From: Rhodocyclaceae bacterium
Lineage (GTDB): Bacteria > Pseudomonadota > Gammaproteobacteria > Burkholderiales > Rhodocyclaceae
Direction: 5' to 3'
Assembly (NCBI GenBank): GCA_003963315.1
Contig: RXJP01000075.1
Span: 1 to 64,000 of the forward strand
Length of the DNA stretch: 64,000 bases
Position 1 is the stretch's first letter; each line of letters starts with the position of its first letter. Of the stretch, positions 9,414 through 18,427 are shown piece by piece. A program made the translations under genes and the position numbers. Below the pieces are notes generated by a model. That model had not been told where the DNA came from. It was given only the letters and a program-made list of their open reading frames with translations, and searched no databases.

Positions 9414-10577
9414 TCAATCCCGCCCGGTCTTGACCCAGTGCCGCTGTCGTCGGGTCAGAAAGCGGCCGTAGAGCGGGACCTTGCGGGCCAGATAGAGCGG
9501 AACGGACAGCAGGTCCATCACGGAGACCACCTGCCGTCCCCAACCCAGCCATGCCAACCCCACGGCGGCACCTATCATCCCCAAGGGCAGGAAGGCCCAA
9601 CCCAGCAGCCCGCCGCCGGGCAGCAGACAGGCTGCGGCAGCGACAGCCAAGGCGGCCATCGACAATAACGCCAGGGGCGGCACCGCCAGATCGAGGGCCA
9701 TCGCCACCACCCGTGCATCGCCACGGCGCAAACCCCGCCCGAGGAGACGTGGAAACTCCCCCAGGATCATCTGCAGGTGGCCGTGCTCCCATCGTGTGCG
9801 CTGGCTCTCGCCGGCGGCCCGATCCAAGGGGAAACGACTGGTCACCAGGGCGTCAGGGCAGAAGAGCGGGGGATGCCCCGCCAAGGCCAGGTCGATGCCC
9901 AACTTCATGTCTTCCACGATATTGCTGCTGGCCAAGGCCATGTGATCCGCCAGTGCCCAAGGAAAAGCCATGCCGGTGCCCATCAGTTGGCAAGGCAGCC
10001 CCAGGCGGGCATAACCCAGGGGCCGCGCCCAGTTGCGTACCCGCCAGGCGAATTCGGCCAGGCGCATGGCCAGCCCCGCACCCCGAGGCGACTGCATCAG
10101 GTAGAGCGCCTGCACAGGTCGGCCCGACGCAGCCGCCTCCCGCGCGATCCGGTCAACGGCACCGGCGTCCACCTGGCAATCGGCATCCACGATCACCACC
10201 ACATCGGGGGGGGCCAGACGCAACCGGCGCATACCGAAATCCAGGGCGTAGCCCTTGCCGCGCAGGAGCGGATCCTGACGCACCAGAACCTCTGCGCCAA
10301 AGCCGGCGGCCAAGGCCGCCGTGCCGTCACTACAGTTGTCGGCCACCACCAGCAGGCGATCCTCCCCGGTCAATTGCGGCCCCAGGGCACCAAGGCAATC
10401 CCCGATCACCGCTTCTTCGTTGTGCGCCGGGATAAGGATGGCCACCCTGGGCCGGGACCCGACAACCACGTCATGTCGTCCGGCGCCCCAGGCCGACAGC
10501 ACCTGCAACAGGAAGACCCCGCTCGGCAGCGCCAGCAGGGTGGCGGCGATCCCCAGAAATATCTCAGGAAAGGACAT
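9414..10577 (-). CDS. Membrane glycosyltransferase family 2, processive type (paralogue)
   Basis: 387 residues with the same layout as the product of 6144-7349: N-terminal membrane helix (residues 7-28), ILIPAHNEE, DAD at 131-133, ED at 222-223, QRTRW at 259-263, and hydrophobic C-terminal segments (about 285-345) followed by a basic amphipathic tail (ARKVPLYGRFLTRRQRHW). Shared blocks with the paralogue include [26 protein letters not shown] and RWEHG. Lies 6 bases before the WecG-type gene and overlaps the GT4 gene upstream by 14 bases. Probably forms a glycosidic linkage of the EPS backbone; the donor sugar is unknown. Confidence 0.87.
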   Translation of the reverse strand: MSFPEIFLGIAATLLALPSGVFLLQVLSAWGAGRHDVVVGSRPRVAILIPAHNEEAVIGDCLGALGPQLTGEDRLLVVADNCSDGTAALAAGFGAEVLVRQDPLLRGKGYALDFGMRRLRLAPPDVVVIVDADCQVDAGAVDRIAREAAASGRPVQALYLMQSPRGAGLAMRLAEFAWRVRNWARPLGYARLGLPCQLMGTGMAFPWALADHMALASSNIVEDMKLGIDLALAGHPPLFCPDALVTSRFPLDRAAGESQRTRWEHGHLQMILGEFPRLLGRGLRRGDARVVAMALDLAVPPLALLSMAALAVAAAACLLPGGGLLGWAFLPLGMIGAAVGLAWLGWGRQVVSVMDLLSVPLYLARKVPLYGRFLTRRQRHWVKTGRD

Positions 10578-11820
10578 GGGCGACGCTTCTCCCCGTGGGC
10601 GAGGAAAGGGGGAGGGATTCGCGCAACAACGCGTTCAGCTTGCCCGCTTCCTTATCGATGTCGTGGCGCTGAAGGACCCTTGCATGGGCGGCCTCCCCCA
10701 TCGCCGCCAGGATATCGGCGGGACAGGCGAGCAAAGCCGCCATCGCGTCCGCCAGTGCCGCCACATCCCCGGCTGGCACCAGCCAGCCGCATGCCCCGGG
10801 CAGCACAAGCTCGGGAATGCCCGCGACATAAGTGGTCAATACCGGCCGCCGCAGCGCCATCGCTTCCATGATGACCACCGGCAATCCCTCGGCGAAGCTG
10901 GGCAGCACCAGACCCCGGGCCTGGAGCAGTTCGTCGCGCACCTCGGCACTGCCGATCCAACCGGTGATCCGTACCTTGCCGGCCAGCCCGTATGCGGCGA
11001 TCAACGCTTCGATTTGCGCCCGCATCTCGCCATCGCCGGCCAATACCAGCTCGAAGGCCGTGCCCCGATCCGCCAGACGGCGTGCCGCCTCCAGCAGCAG
11101 CAGTTGTCCTTTCTGCTCGCACAGACGACCGACGCACACCAAGCGTGGCGCCGCGGAAGGCGCGGCGGCGGCCACCGCATGGAAGGCGGTCTCAAGTCCG
11201 CAATGCACGACCTTGATGCGGGGCCAATAGTCTCTGTCCACCCAACGGTAAAGCTGGCTGCGACCGAAATCGCTGATCGCCACCACGAAGGCGGCACGTC
11301 GTATCTTTTCCCCCAGGCCGATAAATTGGGGCTTGTCGAACTCTTCGGGCCCATGTACCGTGAAGCTGTAAGGCGGACCGCCCAGGGCGCGGGCCAGCAT
11401 CACCACCTCGGCCGGATTGGTGCCGAAATGGGCATGAACATGCTGCACTCCCAAACGACGCATCCAGCGTAGTAGAAGACAGGCCTCCGCCAGGTAAATC
11501 AGGTGGTAGGGCAAGGGGCGGTCGGCATGGCGGCCCACGCCGACCGCCAATCGGCAGGCGGCCAGGAAACGCAGGGGCGCCCCGCAGAAGGCCGCCATGG
11601 CGGCGCCGACCAGACCGGTCACGCCACCTTGCAGCAGATAGCGGGTACGCCGCCGTTCCTCGATATCCTCCGGGTCCACCAAAGGGTCGGCCCACCCCCT
11701 CAGGGCAAAGCGTTCGACGATGACCCCTTGCCGCTCCAGGGCGAGGATCTCGCGCCGGATGAAGCTGTGGCTCACCTTCGGGTATTGATTGATGAAATAG
11801 GCGACGTGCGGCGCATTCAT
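10564..11820 (-). CDS. Glycosyltransferase family 4 (GT-B fold)
   Basis: 418 residues, cytoplasmic retaining glycosyltransferase. N-terminal region begins HVAYFINQYPKVSHSFIRRE, typical of the colanic-acid/EpsF-like GT4 subgroup; C-terminal half has LVCVGRLCEQKGQLLLLEA, then the donor-binding E-x7-E region PSFAEGLPVVIMEAMALRRP (Glu residues of the EGLPVVIMEA motif) and AGIPELVLPGACGWLVPAGD. Start and stop are embedded in overlaps (ATGA with the fusion gene upstream, 14 bases with the GT2 gene downstream), so it is co-translated. Donor and acceptor are not predictable. Confidence 0.88.
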   Translation of the reverse strand: MNAPHVAYFINQYPKVSHSFIRREILALERQGVIVERFALRGWADPLVDPEDIEERRRTRYLLQGGVTGLVGAAMAAFCGAPLRFLAACRLAVGVGRHADRPLPYHLIYLAEACLLLRWMRRLGVQHVHAHFGTNPAEVVMLARALGGPPYSFTVHGPEEFDKPQFIGLGEKIRRAAFVVAISDFGRSQLYRWVDRDYWPRIKVVHCGLETAFHAVAAAAPSAAPRLVCVGRLCEQKGQLLLLEAARRLADRGTAFELVLAGDGEMRAQIEALIAAYGLAGKVRITGWIGSAEVRDELLQARGLVLPSFAEGLPVVIMEAMALRRPVLTTYVAGIPELVLPGACGWLVPAGDVAALADAMAALLACPADILAAMGEAAHARVLQRHDIDKEAGKLNALLRESLPLSSPTGRSVAHVLS

Positions 11821-13949
11821 CGCATGAAATCCCTCACCGGAGCGACGATGCCGCGCTCGATCAGGGCTTCACGGCTGCCCGCGGGCTGCCAGCCGAGGAC
11901 CTCGCGGGTCTTGGCGGCATCATAGCGGGCACGGTGGCTGCGGGAGTCCCAGTCGCGGTAGCTCGGAACCCGTCGGTTCGGATGCCTGATGGCATGCTTG
12001 ACCGTCTCCTTGACCAGGTCGCCGAGAAAGACGCGCCAGGCCGGCGTGGGCTCGGCCCGCACCTGCGTACCGCTGACGCGGGAAAGCGCGTCCACATACT
12101 CACGGCCACTCAGCAGGGGGACGTCGGTCAGCAGGAAGGTTCCGCCCTCGATCCCCGCCGCATCATGGGCACGCAGCAGGGCATCGGCCACATCCTCCAC
12201 CAGGACCAATGGCAGCTTGTGGCTGCCGTCACCCCACAGCTGGACACGGGTTTCCGACTGGAACATGCCGATGCCCCAGTGGGCGGGCGGGCAACCCTTG
12301 CCGATGACGACACCGGGACGGAAGATCACCAATGGCAGGCCCCGCTCCTTTTCCATTTCCTTCAACAGGGCCTCGCAGGTGGCCTTGGAGCGGGCGTAGT
12401 GGTTGCGCGTGGCGATGCCGGGATCGAGGGGCGTATCGCCGGTGATCACGTCCCCCTCCCGCGCCGAGTAATAGGAATCGATGGTGCCGGTGTAGATGAA
12501 ACGGCGCACGCCGGCGGCCAGGGCCTGTTCGGCGATATTGCGGGTCACGGCCACGTCGTGGCGAACATAGTCGTCCCACCGCTCCCCGGCCGCCTTGGCC
12601 AAGTGGTAGACCACCTCGATGCCTGCCAGGGCCGACGCCATGAAGGCCGGATCGGCCAGGTCACCCGGTGCCAGCTCCACCGGCAACCCGGCCAAGGCCA
12701 GTTGCGCCGAGCCGACGCCACGGGTCACCACCCGCACGCCCAGGCCCTGGGCAGTCAGTCCCTGCACCAGGTATCTGCCGATAAAACCAGTGCCGCCGAT
12801 CACCAGCACCGTGGGACGTTGCAGCGGCGTCTGGACCTGCCAGCGCCGCCCCGGGTCGGATGGAAGGGACGAGACCGAGGTATCGAGCTGACTGGTAATG
12901 CGGGCGCAGATGTCGATCACGTCAGCGCCAAAGTGCCCACTCAGGCGACGGTCCAGGGTGCCTGCCAAGCCGGCATAGAAGGTGCGAATGCTGTTGGCGA
13001 TGCTGGTGCCGAAGGGATTGGCCCCCGGCCCCTTGCGCAAGGTGGCGGCGAGGGAGGAAAGCAGATTGCGGCGACCGTTGGCGGCGATCTGCCGTGCCAC
13101 GTTGCGTAAGCTGAAATAGTTGTCGAACAGCAGGGCATGGCCGGACGGCTCGTCGCGGACATAGACATCCCGCTCGAAATCGCACCGGGCGGTGGCCCCG
13201 TGGCCGCGTATCGAGATGCTGCGATCGGCATACCCCGGCTTCACCGAAAGGTTGAGGTCCACGGCGACACCATCGCAATCCCCATGCACGTGCCAGCGCC
13301 GGAACACCCGGCTGCCCCCGGGCAGGTCGATGGGCGCAAAGGCATCCACCGAGAGACGATCCGGCACGCCGGCCAGGTCGGCCATGAAGGCGACCAGATG
13401 GGGACCCAGCTCGAAGAACAGGTTTTCCGGCTGGCGCAGCATCCAGTTGTTGTAGGGGCCGAACTGGATCAAGGGCAAGGGATACAGCCAATTCACGGTG
13501 ACCTGATCGAGGGCGCCAAGAAGGCCATCCGCACGATCCCGGCGCAGCTTCTCGTAAGCCGGCAGAAAGAGGAAGTTGTGGTTCACGCCGAGCTTGAGCT
13601 TGCGCTGATCCGCCAGCGTCGCCAACTCGCGGCATTCGACGGGATCGAGGCCCATCGGCTTCTCGAGGAAGACGTGGCGTCCCGATTCAAGCAGGGCGCG
13701 CGTGGCCGAGCCATGGAGTTGCGGTGGCAGCAGCACATGGACCACCTCCACGTCGCTGGCCAACAATTGTTCCAGGGAGGTGAAGACCTGGGGAATGCCG
13801 AAGGCGGTTGCGGCTTCCCTGGCCTTCTCCTCCGCCAGATCGCAGACCGCGACAAGGCTGACTTCGGGCAGGGCTTTGAGGGCCTTGGCATGGGCCTTGA
13901 GGATGAAACCCGCGCCGAGCAGGCCCACTTTCCAGTTACGTTGACTCAT
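11817..13949 (-). CDS. Gfo/Idh/MocA oxidoreductase fused to an NAD-dependent epimerase/dehydratase
   Basis: 710 residues made of two complete Rossmann enzymes. Residues 1-360 are a Gfo/Idh/MocA sugar dehydrogenase: VGLLGAGFILKAHAKAL, VFLEKPMG (EKP at 96-98), and NHNFLFLPAYEKL. Residues 379-700 are an extended SDR: VLVIGGTGFIGRYLVQGL, VYHLAKAAG, YTGTIDSYYS and YARSK (Tyr518, Lys522). Both active sites look intact. A short linker (about 360-378) with SSLPSDPGRRW joins them. The likely role is two consecutive steps on a nucleotide sugar or a lipid-linked sugar; the substrate is unknown. It is first in a tightly overlapping run (fusion, GT4, GT2, WecG-STAS), 37 bases after the next gene upstream. 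Confidence 0.85.
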   Translation of the reverse strand: MSQRNWKVGLLGAGFILKAHAKALKALPEVSLVAVCDLAEEKAREAATAFGIPQVFTSLEQLLASDVEVVHVLLPPQLHGSATRALLESGRHVFLEKPMGLDPVECRELATLADQRKLKLGVNHNFLFLPAYEKLRRDRADGLLGALDQVTVNWLYPLPLIQFGPYNNWMLRQPENLFFELGPHLVAFMADLAGVPDRLSVDAFAPIDLPGGSRVFRRWHVHGDCDGVAVDLNLSVKPGYADRSISIRGHGATARCDFERDVYVRDEPSGHALLFDNYFSLRNVARQIAANGRRNLLSSLAATLRKGPGANPFGTSIANSIRTFYAGLAGTLDRRLSGHFGADVIDICARITSQLDTSVSSLPSDPGRRWQVQTPLQRPTVLVIGGTGFIGRYLVQGLTAQGLGVRVVTRGVGSAQLALAGLPVELAPGDLADPAFMASALAGIEVVYHLAKAAGERWDDYVRHDVAVTRNIAEQALAAGVRRFIYTGTIDSYYSAREGDVITGDTPLDPGIATRNHYARSKATCEALLKEMEKERGLPLVIFRPGVVIGKGCPPAHWGIGMFQSETRVQLWGDGSHKLPLVLVEDVADALLRAHDAAGIEGGTFLLTDVPLLSGREYVDALSRVSGTQVRAEPTPAWRVFLGDLVKETVKHAIRHPNRRVPSYRDWDSRSHRARYDAAKTREVLGWQPAGSREALIERGIVAPVRDFMR

Positions 13950-13986
13950 GGGTGAAAAATCGCCTTCCTTTGGAATCGGTTTCCGG

Positions 13987-15027
13987 TCATTTCAGGCCCC
14001 GCACTTCCCGCACGCAGGGCGTTCCGACGCCGTCAGCCGGACGCTTGTATTCAATGATGTGGTAGCGCCGGGCGCAGCGGTTCAAGTGGAAACGCAGCAA
14101 GCCGATGCCGTTGGCAAACTTGGCCAGCAGCAGATACCGGGCATAGAACAAGGCATCCGCCGCGCTATCGCCAATCCCCCGACGGAAGCGGAAGACCCGA
14201 TAGCCCAGCAGCAGGTAAGCGGCCAACAACAGGAGGCTGACTCCGTGGCTCGGTGGTAGCGTCGCCAACGTCAGCGCCGGCAAACCGATGCCCCAGAACC
14301 AGGTACTGTTGCGTTCCCGCACGCAGTCCCGCAGCGGGCTGGCGCCGTTGAGATGGGCGCGTTGGCCGATGGCGTGCCCCGCCCGCACCGAGCGGGTCCA
14401 CCACTGGCCAAACGTGACGATGTTGGCATCGTGGCTCGCCATGGGCACATCCAGCTTGGTCACGCGGTAGCCGGCCAGCCCGATGCGGGCCCCCAGTTCA
14501 GAATCCTCGCCGGCGATCACCTGGCTGTTGAAGCCGCCCAGGGCGCGGAACACCGCCAAGCGCATCATCGAGATGCCACCGAGGGCGCCGTAGTCCCTCA
14601 AGTCACCGGGGGGTGATGCCCATTCCAAGGCACATAGGCGGTTGTAGGGTGTCGCGTCGGCATGGCGTTCCTGTAGATGACCGACCACCGCGGCCATATT
14701 TTCATCATCCCGCAACGCCCTTGCCGCCGCCTCGACCCAGCCCGGCAACAGGATGCAGTCACCATCGACAAACTGCACCAGGGAAATTTCCGGATGCCGC
14801 TGCGTCAGGCGCTCCACACCCTCGTTACGGGCCCGCGCCGCGGAAAGCGGTCGCCCGGCATCCAGCGCCAGCACGTCAACACCGAAGGACCCGGCGAGGG
14901 CGGCACTGCCATCGGAAGAATCCGAGTCGACATAAACGACAGGATGCCCCACCGGCATGGAGGCCAGGCACAACCGCAGGCGTTCTCCTTCGTTGCGACC
15001 GATGACGACGATTCCAACCAATTCCAT
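13987..15027 (-). CDS. Glycosyltransferase family 2
   Basis: About 346 residues. Starts MELVGIVVIGRNEGERLRLC, then VVYVDSDSSDGSAALAG and FVDGDCILLPGWVEAA, a GT-A fold with DxD-type metal motif (DGDC), plus GEDSELGARI and a hydrophobic C-terminal pair of segments (about 265-310). The ATG at 15027 has GGAG seven bases upstream; a longer open frame to 15222 crosses two perfect hairpins and does not look coding. Similar to exosortase-locus GT2 enzymes with a membrane-bound C-terminus. Ends 37 bases before the fusion gene begins. Confidence 0.86.
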   Translation of the reverse strand: MELVGIVVIGRNEGERLRLCLASMPVGHPVVYVDSDSSDGSAALAGSFGVDVLALDAGRPLSAARARNEGVERLTQRHPEISLVQFVDGDCILLPGWVEAAARALRDDENMAAVVGHLQERHADATPYNRLCALEWASPPGDLRDYGALGGISMMRLAVFRALGGFNSQVIAGEDSELGARIGLAGYRVTKLDVPMASHDANIVTFGQWWTRSVRAGHAIGQRAHLNGASPLRDCVRERNSTWFWGIGLPALTLATLPPSHGVSLLLLAAYLLLGYRVFRFRRGIGDSAADALFYARYLLLAKFANGIGLLRFHLNRCARRYHIIEYKRPADGVGTPCVREVRGLK

Positions 15028-15147
15028 TGTCTGCTCCGGGCCGACCGCCCCTTGTCCCAAGCCGACAACAAACCTCGCGGCAGGGAGGCACGGTGCGGCA
15101 GGGATATCCCGTCCGCTGCGCCTTAAATGAAGAAGGATCAGTGTAGT

Positions 15148-15207
15148 GAGGGCAGATGACGGGAATATGTCATCTGCCCTCTTCCCCGAAACGGCGCCGT
15201 TTCGGGG
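15148..15207. repeat. Two adjacent perfect inverted repeats
   Basis: Between two glycosyltransferase genes. Arms GAGGGCAGATGAC (15148-15160) and GTCATCTGCCCTC (15169-15181) form a 13-bp stem with an 8-base loop; immediately beside it, 15184-15207 is a 24-base perfect palindrome (CCCCGAAACGGC and its complement). Read on the minus strand they follow the stop codon at 15219 directly. There is no U-tract, so they may act as an RNA-stabilising or attenuating structure, or a partial terminator inside the operon. Confidence 0.7.
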
Positions 15208-15218
15208 CCATTTCATGC

Positions 15219-16226
15219 TCACAAAAAAGGAAACTCAACCGCCTGGCCGCGCAAAGCAAACACGCGTCCGCTCATGATGGCGCGCAGGTCTCCCCAGAGT
15301 AGATCGACCATGAACCACTTGGGATCGGCGCCGGGTTTCCCGCCCAGGCGCAGGGCCCGGCGTGCCAGGAAGGACAGGCGGCCAAGCGCCCACAGCAGGT
15401 CGGCCAGAATCAGGCCGGCGACGCCGTGGTGGCGGACGAAGAAGCGTCGCCGCGAGTCGTACCAATAATGGGCCCGCCGTTTGGCCGCCTTGCGGATGCC
15501 GGTGCTGGCACCTTCGAGATGCATCACCCGCGCTTCGGGCACGTACCACACTTCCCAGCCGGCTTCTTTCGCGCGGCAACAGAAATCCACTTCCTCGAAG
15601 TAGAGAAAATAGCCTTCGTCCATCAGGCCCGCCTGCACCAGAACCTCGCGGCGCATCACCAGGGCGGCGCCGGAAACCCAGTCGCAAGGGTGGGCCTCGG
15701 AGCCGGGAGCATCCGACACGCGGTGTTCGCGCAACAGGCGGCTGAGGGGACCGAAGCGGGCGCTGCCTTCCAGTTCCCCCAGCGCACTGGGGATCCGGTG
15801 GGCGGAGCAATCGACGCTGCCGTCCGGGTTCTCCAACAGACTGCCGGCGATGCCGACGCCGGGGTGCGTTGCCATGAATTCCCGTAGCGCCCCCAGGGCG
15901 CCGGAACGCACCACGGTATCGGGGTTGAGCAGCATGATCCATGCTGCCGCCGGGTCGGCGGACAAGGCGAGGCGGATGCCCACGTTGTTGCCGTAAGAAA
16001 AACCGCCGTTGCGGGGCGCGGCCACCACCTCGGCCCACGCCGACCATCCGTGGGCCGTTATCGCTTCGGCAATACGGCCCACCGATCCGTCGCCGGAATC
16101 GTTGTCCACCACCACCACCTTACCGCCACCAAGCACCTCGCGCTGCGTCTCCAGCGACTGCAGACAATCCACCACCAAATCGGCGGTGCGGTAATTGACG
16201 ATGACGATCCAGAAATTCTTGTGCAT
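15219..16226 (-). CDS. Glycosyltransferase family 2 (rhamnosyltransferase-like)
   Basis: 335 residues. Begins MHKNFWIVIVNYRTADLVVD, the IVNYxTxxLV start typical of rhamnosyl- and related GT2 transferases, followed by VVVVDNDSGDGSV, NPDTVVRSGAL, the CDWVSGAALVMRRE block, and YFLYFEEVDFCCRAKEAGW, all family hallmarks. No membrane segments of note. Given the complete dTDP-rhamnose pathway in the same transcript a rhamnosyltransferase is plausible but not proven. Lies 22 bases downstream of the GT4 gene. Its stop is followed by two strong hairpins. Confidence 0.88.
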   Translation of the reverse strand: MHKNFWIVIVNYRTADLVVDCLQSLETQREVLGGGKVVVVDNDSGDGSVGRIAEAITAHGWSAWAEVVAAPRNGGFSYGNNVGIRLALSADPAAAWIMLLNPDTVVRSGALGALREFMATHPGVGIAGSLLENPDGSVDCSAHRIPSALGELEGSARFGPLSRLLREHRVSDAPGSEAHPCDWVSGAALVMRREVLVQAGLMDEGYFLYFEEVDFCCRAKEAGWEVWYVPEARVMHLEGASTGIRKAAKRRAHYWYDSRRRFFVRHHGVAGLILADLLWALGRLSFLARRALRLGGKPGADPKWFMVDLLWGDLRAIMSGRVFALRGQAVEFPFL

Positions 16227-16248
16227 GGTGATTCCCTTCGCCCGGGGC

Positions 16249-17544
16249 TCAGGTCTTGCGTAGCGCGACGATCTGGGCCAAGGGGCCGGAAGGCCGGGGC
16301 GGCGGTAGCGGCAATCGTCCGGGGAACAGGTCGTTCAGCACCGTGGCGACGGCCATGCCAAGGCCATTGGCTGGGTCAAAGAAGGGCTTGCGCAAATCCT
16401 CGCAGGCGGCGCACAAGCGCTGGTAACGGTCGGGATCGTCCATCAGTTCCAGGATTCTGGCAACGTAATCATCCACGTCGTCGGTACGCGCCAGCACCAC
16501 CGCCGGCGCAAGCACCTCACAGGCCGGTACCACGGGATTACTCAGCACCGGGCGGCGCATGAGGACGCCTTCGGCCACCACCATGGCGAAGGCCTCGTTG
16601 AAGTCGCTGGTGGTGGGTACGATCACGAGGTGGCTGCGGCGGTATACCGCCACCAGTTGCGGTCGCCTCAACCGGCCATGAAGGATCACCACCTGATCCA
16701 GGCGGTGCTTGGCCTTTTCGGCGGCGATCTGGTTGAAAGCGCTGCCGTCGCCGCAAATTTCGAACACCACCTGATCCGGGCGCAGGGCGTTGAGCTTCTC
16801 GGCCATGGCGACAATGTCGAATACGCCCTTGTTGCGCTCCACGCGGCCGGCGAACACGATACGGAATGGCCGTTGGGAAAAGTCGGCCGGCGTGTGGTCG
16901 GCGAAGGGCGCCTCCAGGTAAACCGCGCGGTATTGGATGAATCGTAGTGGCCCACGGGCGATCTGCTCCGCCTGACGTTGGCACTCCGGGGAGACGCCGA
17001 TGCAGGCGTGGCAGAGGTAACGCAGGAAGAAACCATTGAGCCGGTTGATCAGACGGATGATGGGTTTTTTCGGGGGGAAGCCGGCAGGCCACACCGCATT
17101 GTGGAAATTGCAGACGACCTTGATGCCGAACAGTCGAAACAGGGCGAAGACAAACCAGTGGGAGGTGCCCGAGTCGATCAGGGCCACGTCCGCCCGGTCA
17201 ATCACGCCGAGCCCGACTATGCACAGGCCGTAGGCCAGCTCACGAAGATGGAACAGCAGGCCGCGCTCCTTGCCCGATCCCGGCTTGGGCAGGTTTTCCA
17301 CGACAAAGGCGCCATCATGAACCACCTCCCTGCGCGGATGGCAGGACACCACCCGGGTCTTGACGCCATTACCGATGCAAAAGGAAAAATACTTGGACGA
17401 ATAGGTGAGCGATGTTTCGTCCTCCAGCACCGCGTCGCTTTTCCAATGGCGGTAGGAAGCCACCGCATCCCCCGGGCCCACGGCATGGAGAATGCGCAAC
17501 GGCCGTCTCCCCACCCCCGTCAGACCGGATTGATCGGTGGCCAT
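16249..17544 (-). CDS. Glycosyltransferase family 4 (GT-B fold)
   Basis: 431 residues. After a short N-terminus, PLRILHAVGPGDAVASYRHWK opens the acceptor-side Rossmann domain; FRIVFAGRVERNKGVFDIVAMA and the EAFAMVVAEGVLMRRPVLSN segment (E-x7-E donor motif) define the GT4 donor domain. FGIKVVCNFHNAVWP and CIGVSPECQRQAEQ resemble the middle of the fold. The C-terminus is proline-rich. The gene lies 34 bases after the ankyrin gene and is followed by the GT2 gene. Substrate unknown. Confidence 0.84.
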   Translation of the reverse strand: MATDQSGLTGVGRRPLRILHAVGPGDAVASYRHWKSDAVLEDETSLTYSSKYFSFCIGNGVKTRVVSCHPRREVVHDGAFVVENLPKPGSGKERGLLFHLRELAYGLCIVGLGVIDRADVALIDSGTSHWFVFALFRLFGIKVVCNFHNAVWPAGFPPKKPIIRLINRLNGFFLRYLCHACIGVSPECQRQAEQIARGPLRFIQYRAVYLEAPFADHTPADFSQRPFRIVFAGRVERNKGVFDIVAMAEKLNALRPDQVVFEICGDGSAFNQIAAEKAKHRLDQVVILHGRLRRPQLVAVYRRSHLVIVPTTSDFNEAFAMVVAEGVLMRRPVLSNPVVPACEVLAPAVVLARTDDVDDYVARILELMDDPDRYQRLCAACEDLRKPFFDPANGLGMAVATVLNDLFPGRLPLPPPRPSGPLAQIVALRKT

Positions 17545-17578
17545 GTTGTCGTTTTGTCTATCACCCCGAGGGACGCCG

Positions 17579-18337
17579 CTAGTCTTCCGCGCCCAGCCGG
17601 GACAGCGCCGCCACCACCTCCGTCTGACGGAGGATGCGTGCCATGCGCAACGGCGTATACCCCTCGGACCGGAGGTCGGACCGGGCCCCTTTGTCGATCA
17701 AGGCCAGGGCCATGTCGGCATGTTCTTCGAGGATGGCCCAGAACAGGGCGCTACGGTGGAATTTGTCCGTCACGTTGGCTTCGGCCCCGCGGGCCAGCAG
17801 TTCCTTGAAGGCGTATTGATTGTTGGCCTGTATCGCCACCACCAGGGGCGTTTCCCCCAGGGCATTGGCGTCTTCCAGGCGGGCACCGGCATCGAGCAAT
17901 TGCTTCGTCACCCCATGATGACCGAACTCGATGGCCAGATGCAGGGGGGTGGACCCCATGACGTTCCGTGCATTGATGTCCGCCCCGGCCTTGAGCAGCA
18001 AACCGACGTCGTGGGAAGACCCGCGATAGGCGGCGAAGGTCAGCGGCGTATAGCCGGAGGCACCGCGCACATTGGGGTTGACGCCCTTGTCGAGCAACAT
18101 GCGGAGGGTCTGGTGTTGCCCCCCTTCCACCGCCGCGAGAACGGCGTTGTTGCCCGACCGGTCCACCGCGTTCAGATTGGCCCCCAGGCTCAGGGCCGTG
18201 TTGAAACTCGCGGCATCGCCCTGGCGTGCCGCATAGATCAGGCTCGTATTCAGGTCTTCCTGGCGAATCTCCTCTGCCTGGGACGACAGAACCCGCAAGC
18301 AGGAGAGGAGCACGAGGAGTAAAGGGAAGGGACGCAT
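17579..18337 (-). CDS. Secreted ankyrin-repeat protein
   Basis: About 252 residues with a signal peptide (MRPFPLLLVLLSCLRVLSSQ) and five to six ankyrin repeats filling the rest: GDAASFNTALSLGANLNAVD, GNNAVLAAVEGGQHQTLRML, GYTPLTFAAYRGSSHDVGLL, GSTPLHLAIEFGHHGVTKQL, GETPLVVAIQANNQYAFKEL and a last FHRSALFWAILEEHADMALA unit. Ankyrin proteins bind other proteins; this one is periplasmic and sits inside the EPS gene run between the flippase and a glycosyltransferase, so a scaffold or inhibitor role in the envelope machinery is conceivable but unproven. ATG 18337 is chosen over 18355 because it gives a cleaner signal peptide. Confidence 0.85.
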   Translation of the reverse strand: MRPFPLLLVLLSCLRVLSSQAEEIRQEDLNTSLIYAARQGDAASFNTALSLGANLNAVDRSGNNAVLAAVEGGQHQTLRMLLDKGVNPNVRGASGYTPLTFAAYRGSSHDVGLLLKAGADINARNVMGSTPLHLAIEFGHHGVTKQLLDAGARLEDANALGETPLVVAIQANNQYAFKELLARGAEANVTDKFHRSALFWAILEEHADMALALIDKGARSDLRSEGYTPLRMARILRQTEVVAALSRLGAED

Positions 18338-18427
18338 GGCGACGGAAGATTCCATTGATACAAATACAATCTCCCGAGACTAGGGCGCAATCATGACAGC
18401 TTGATGAAAACCGGGGAATCCGGGCAG

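Noticed and set aside
15028-15222. N-terminal extension of the glycosyltransferase at 13987-15027
   Set aside because: It would translate two perfect hairpins, and the family start MELVGIVVIGRNEGE with a ribosome site lies at 15027.
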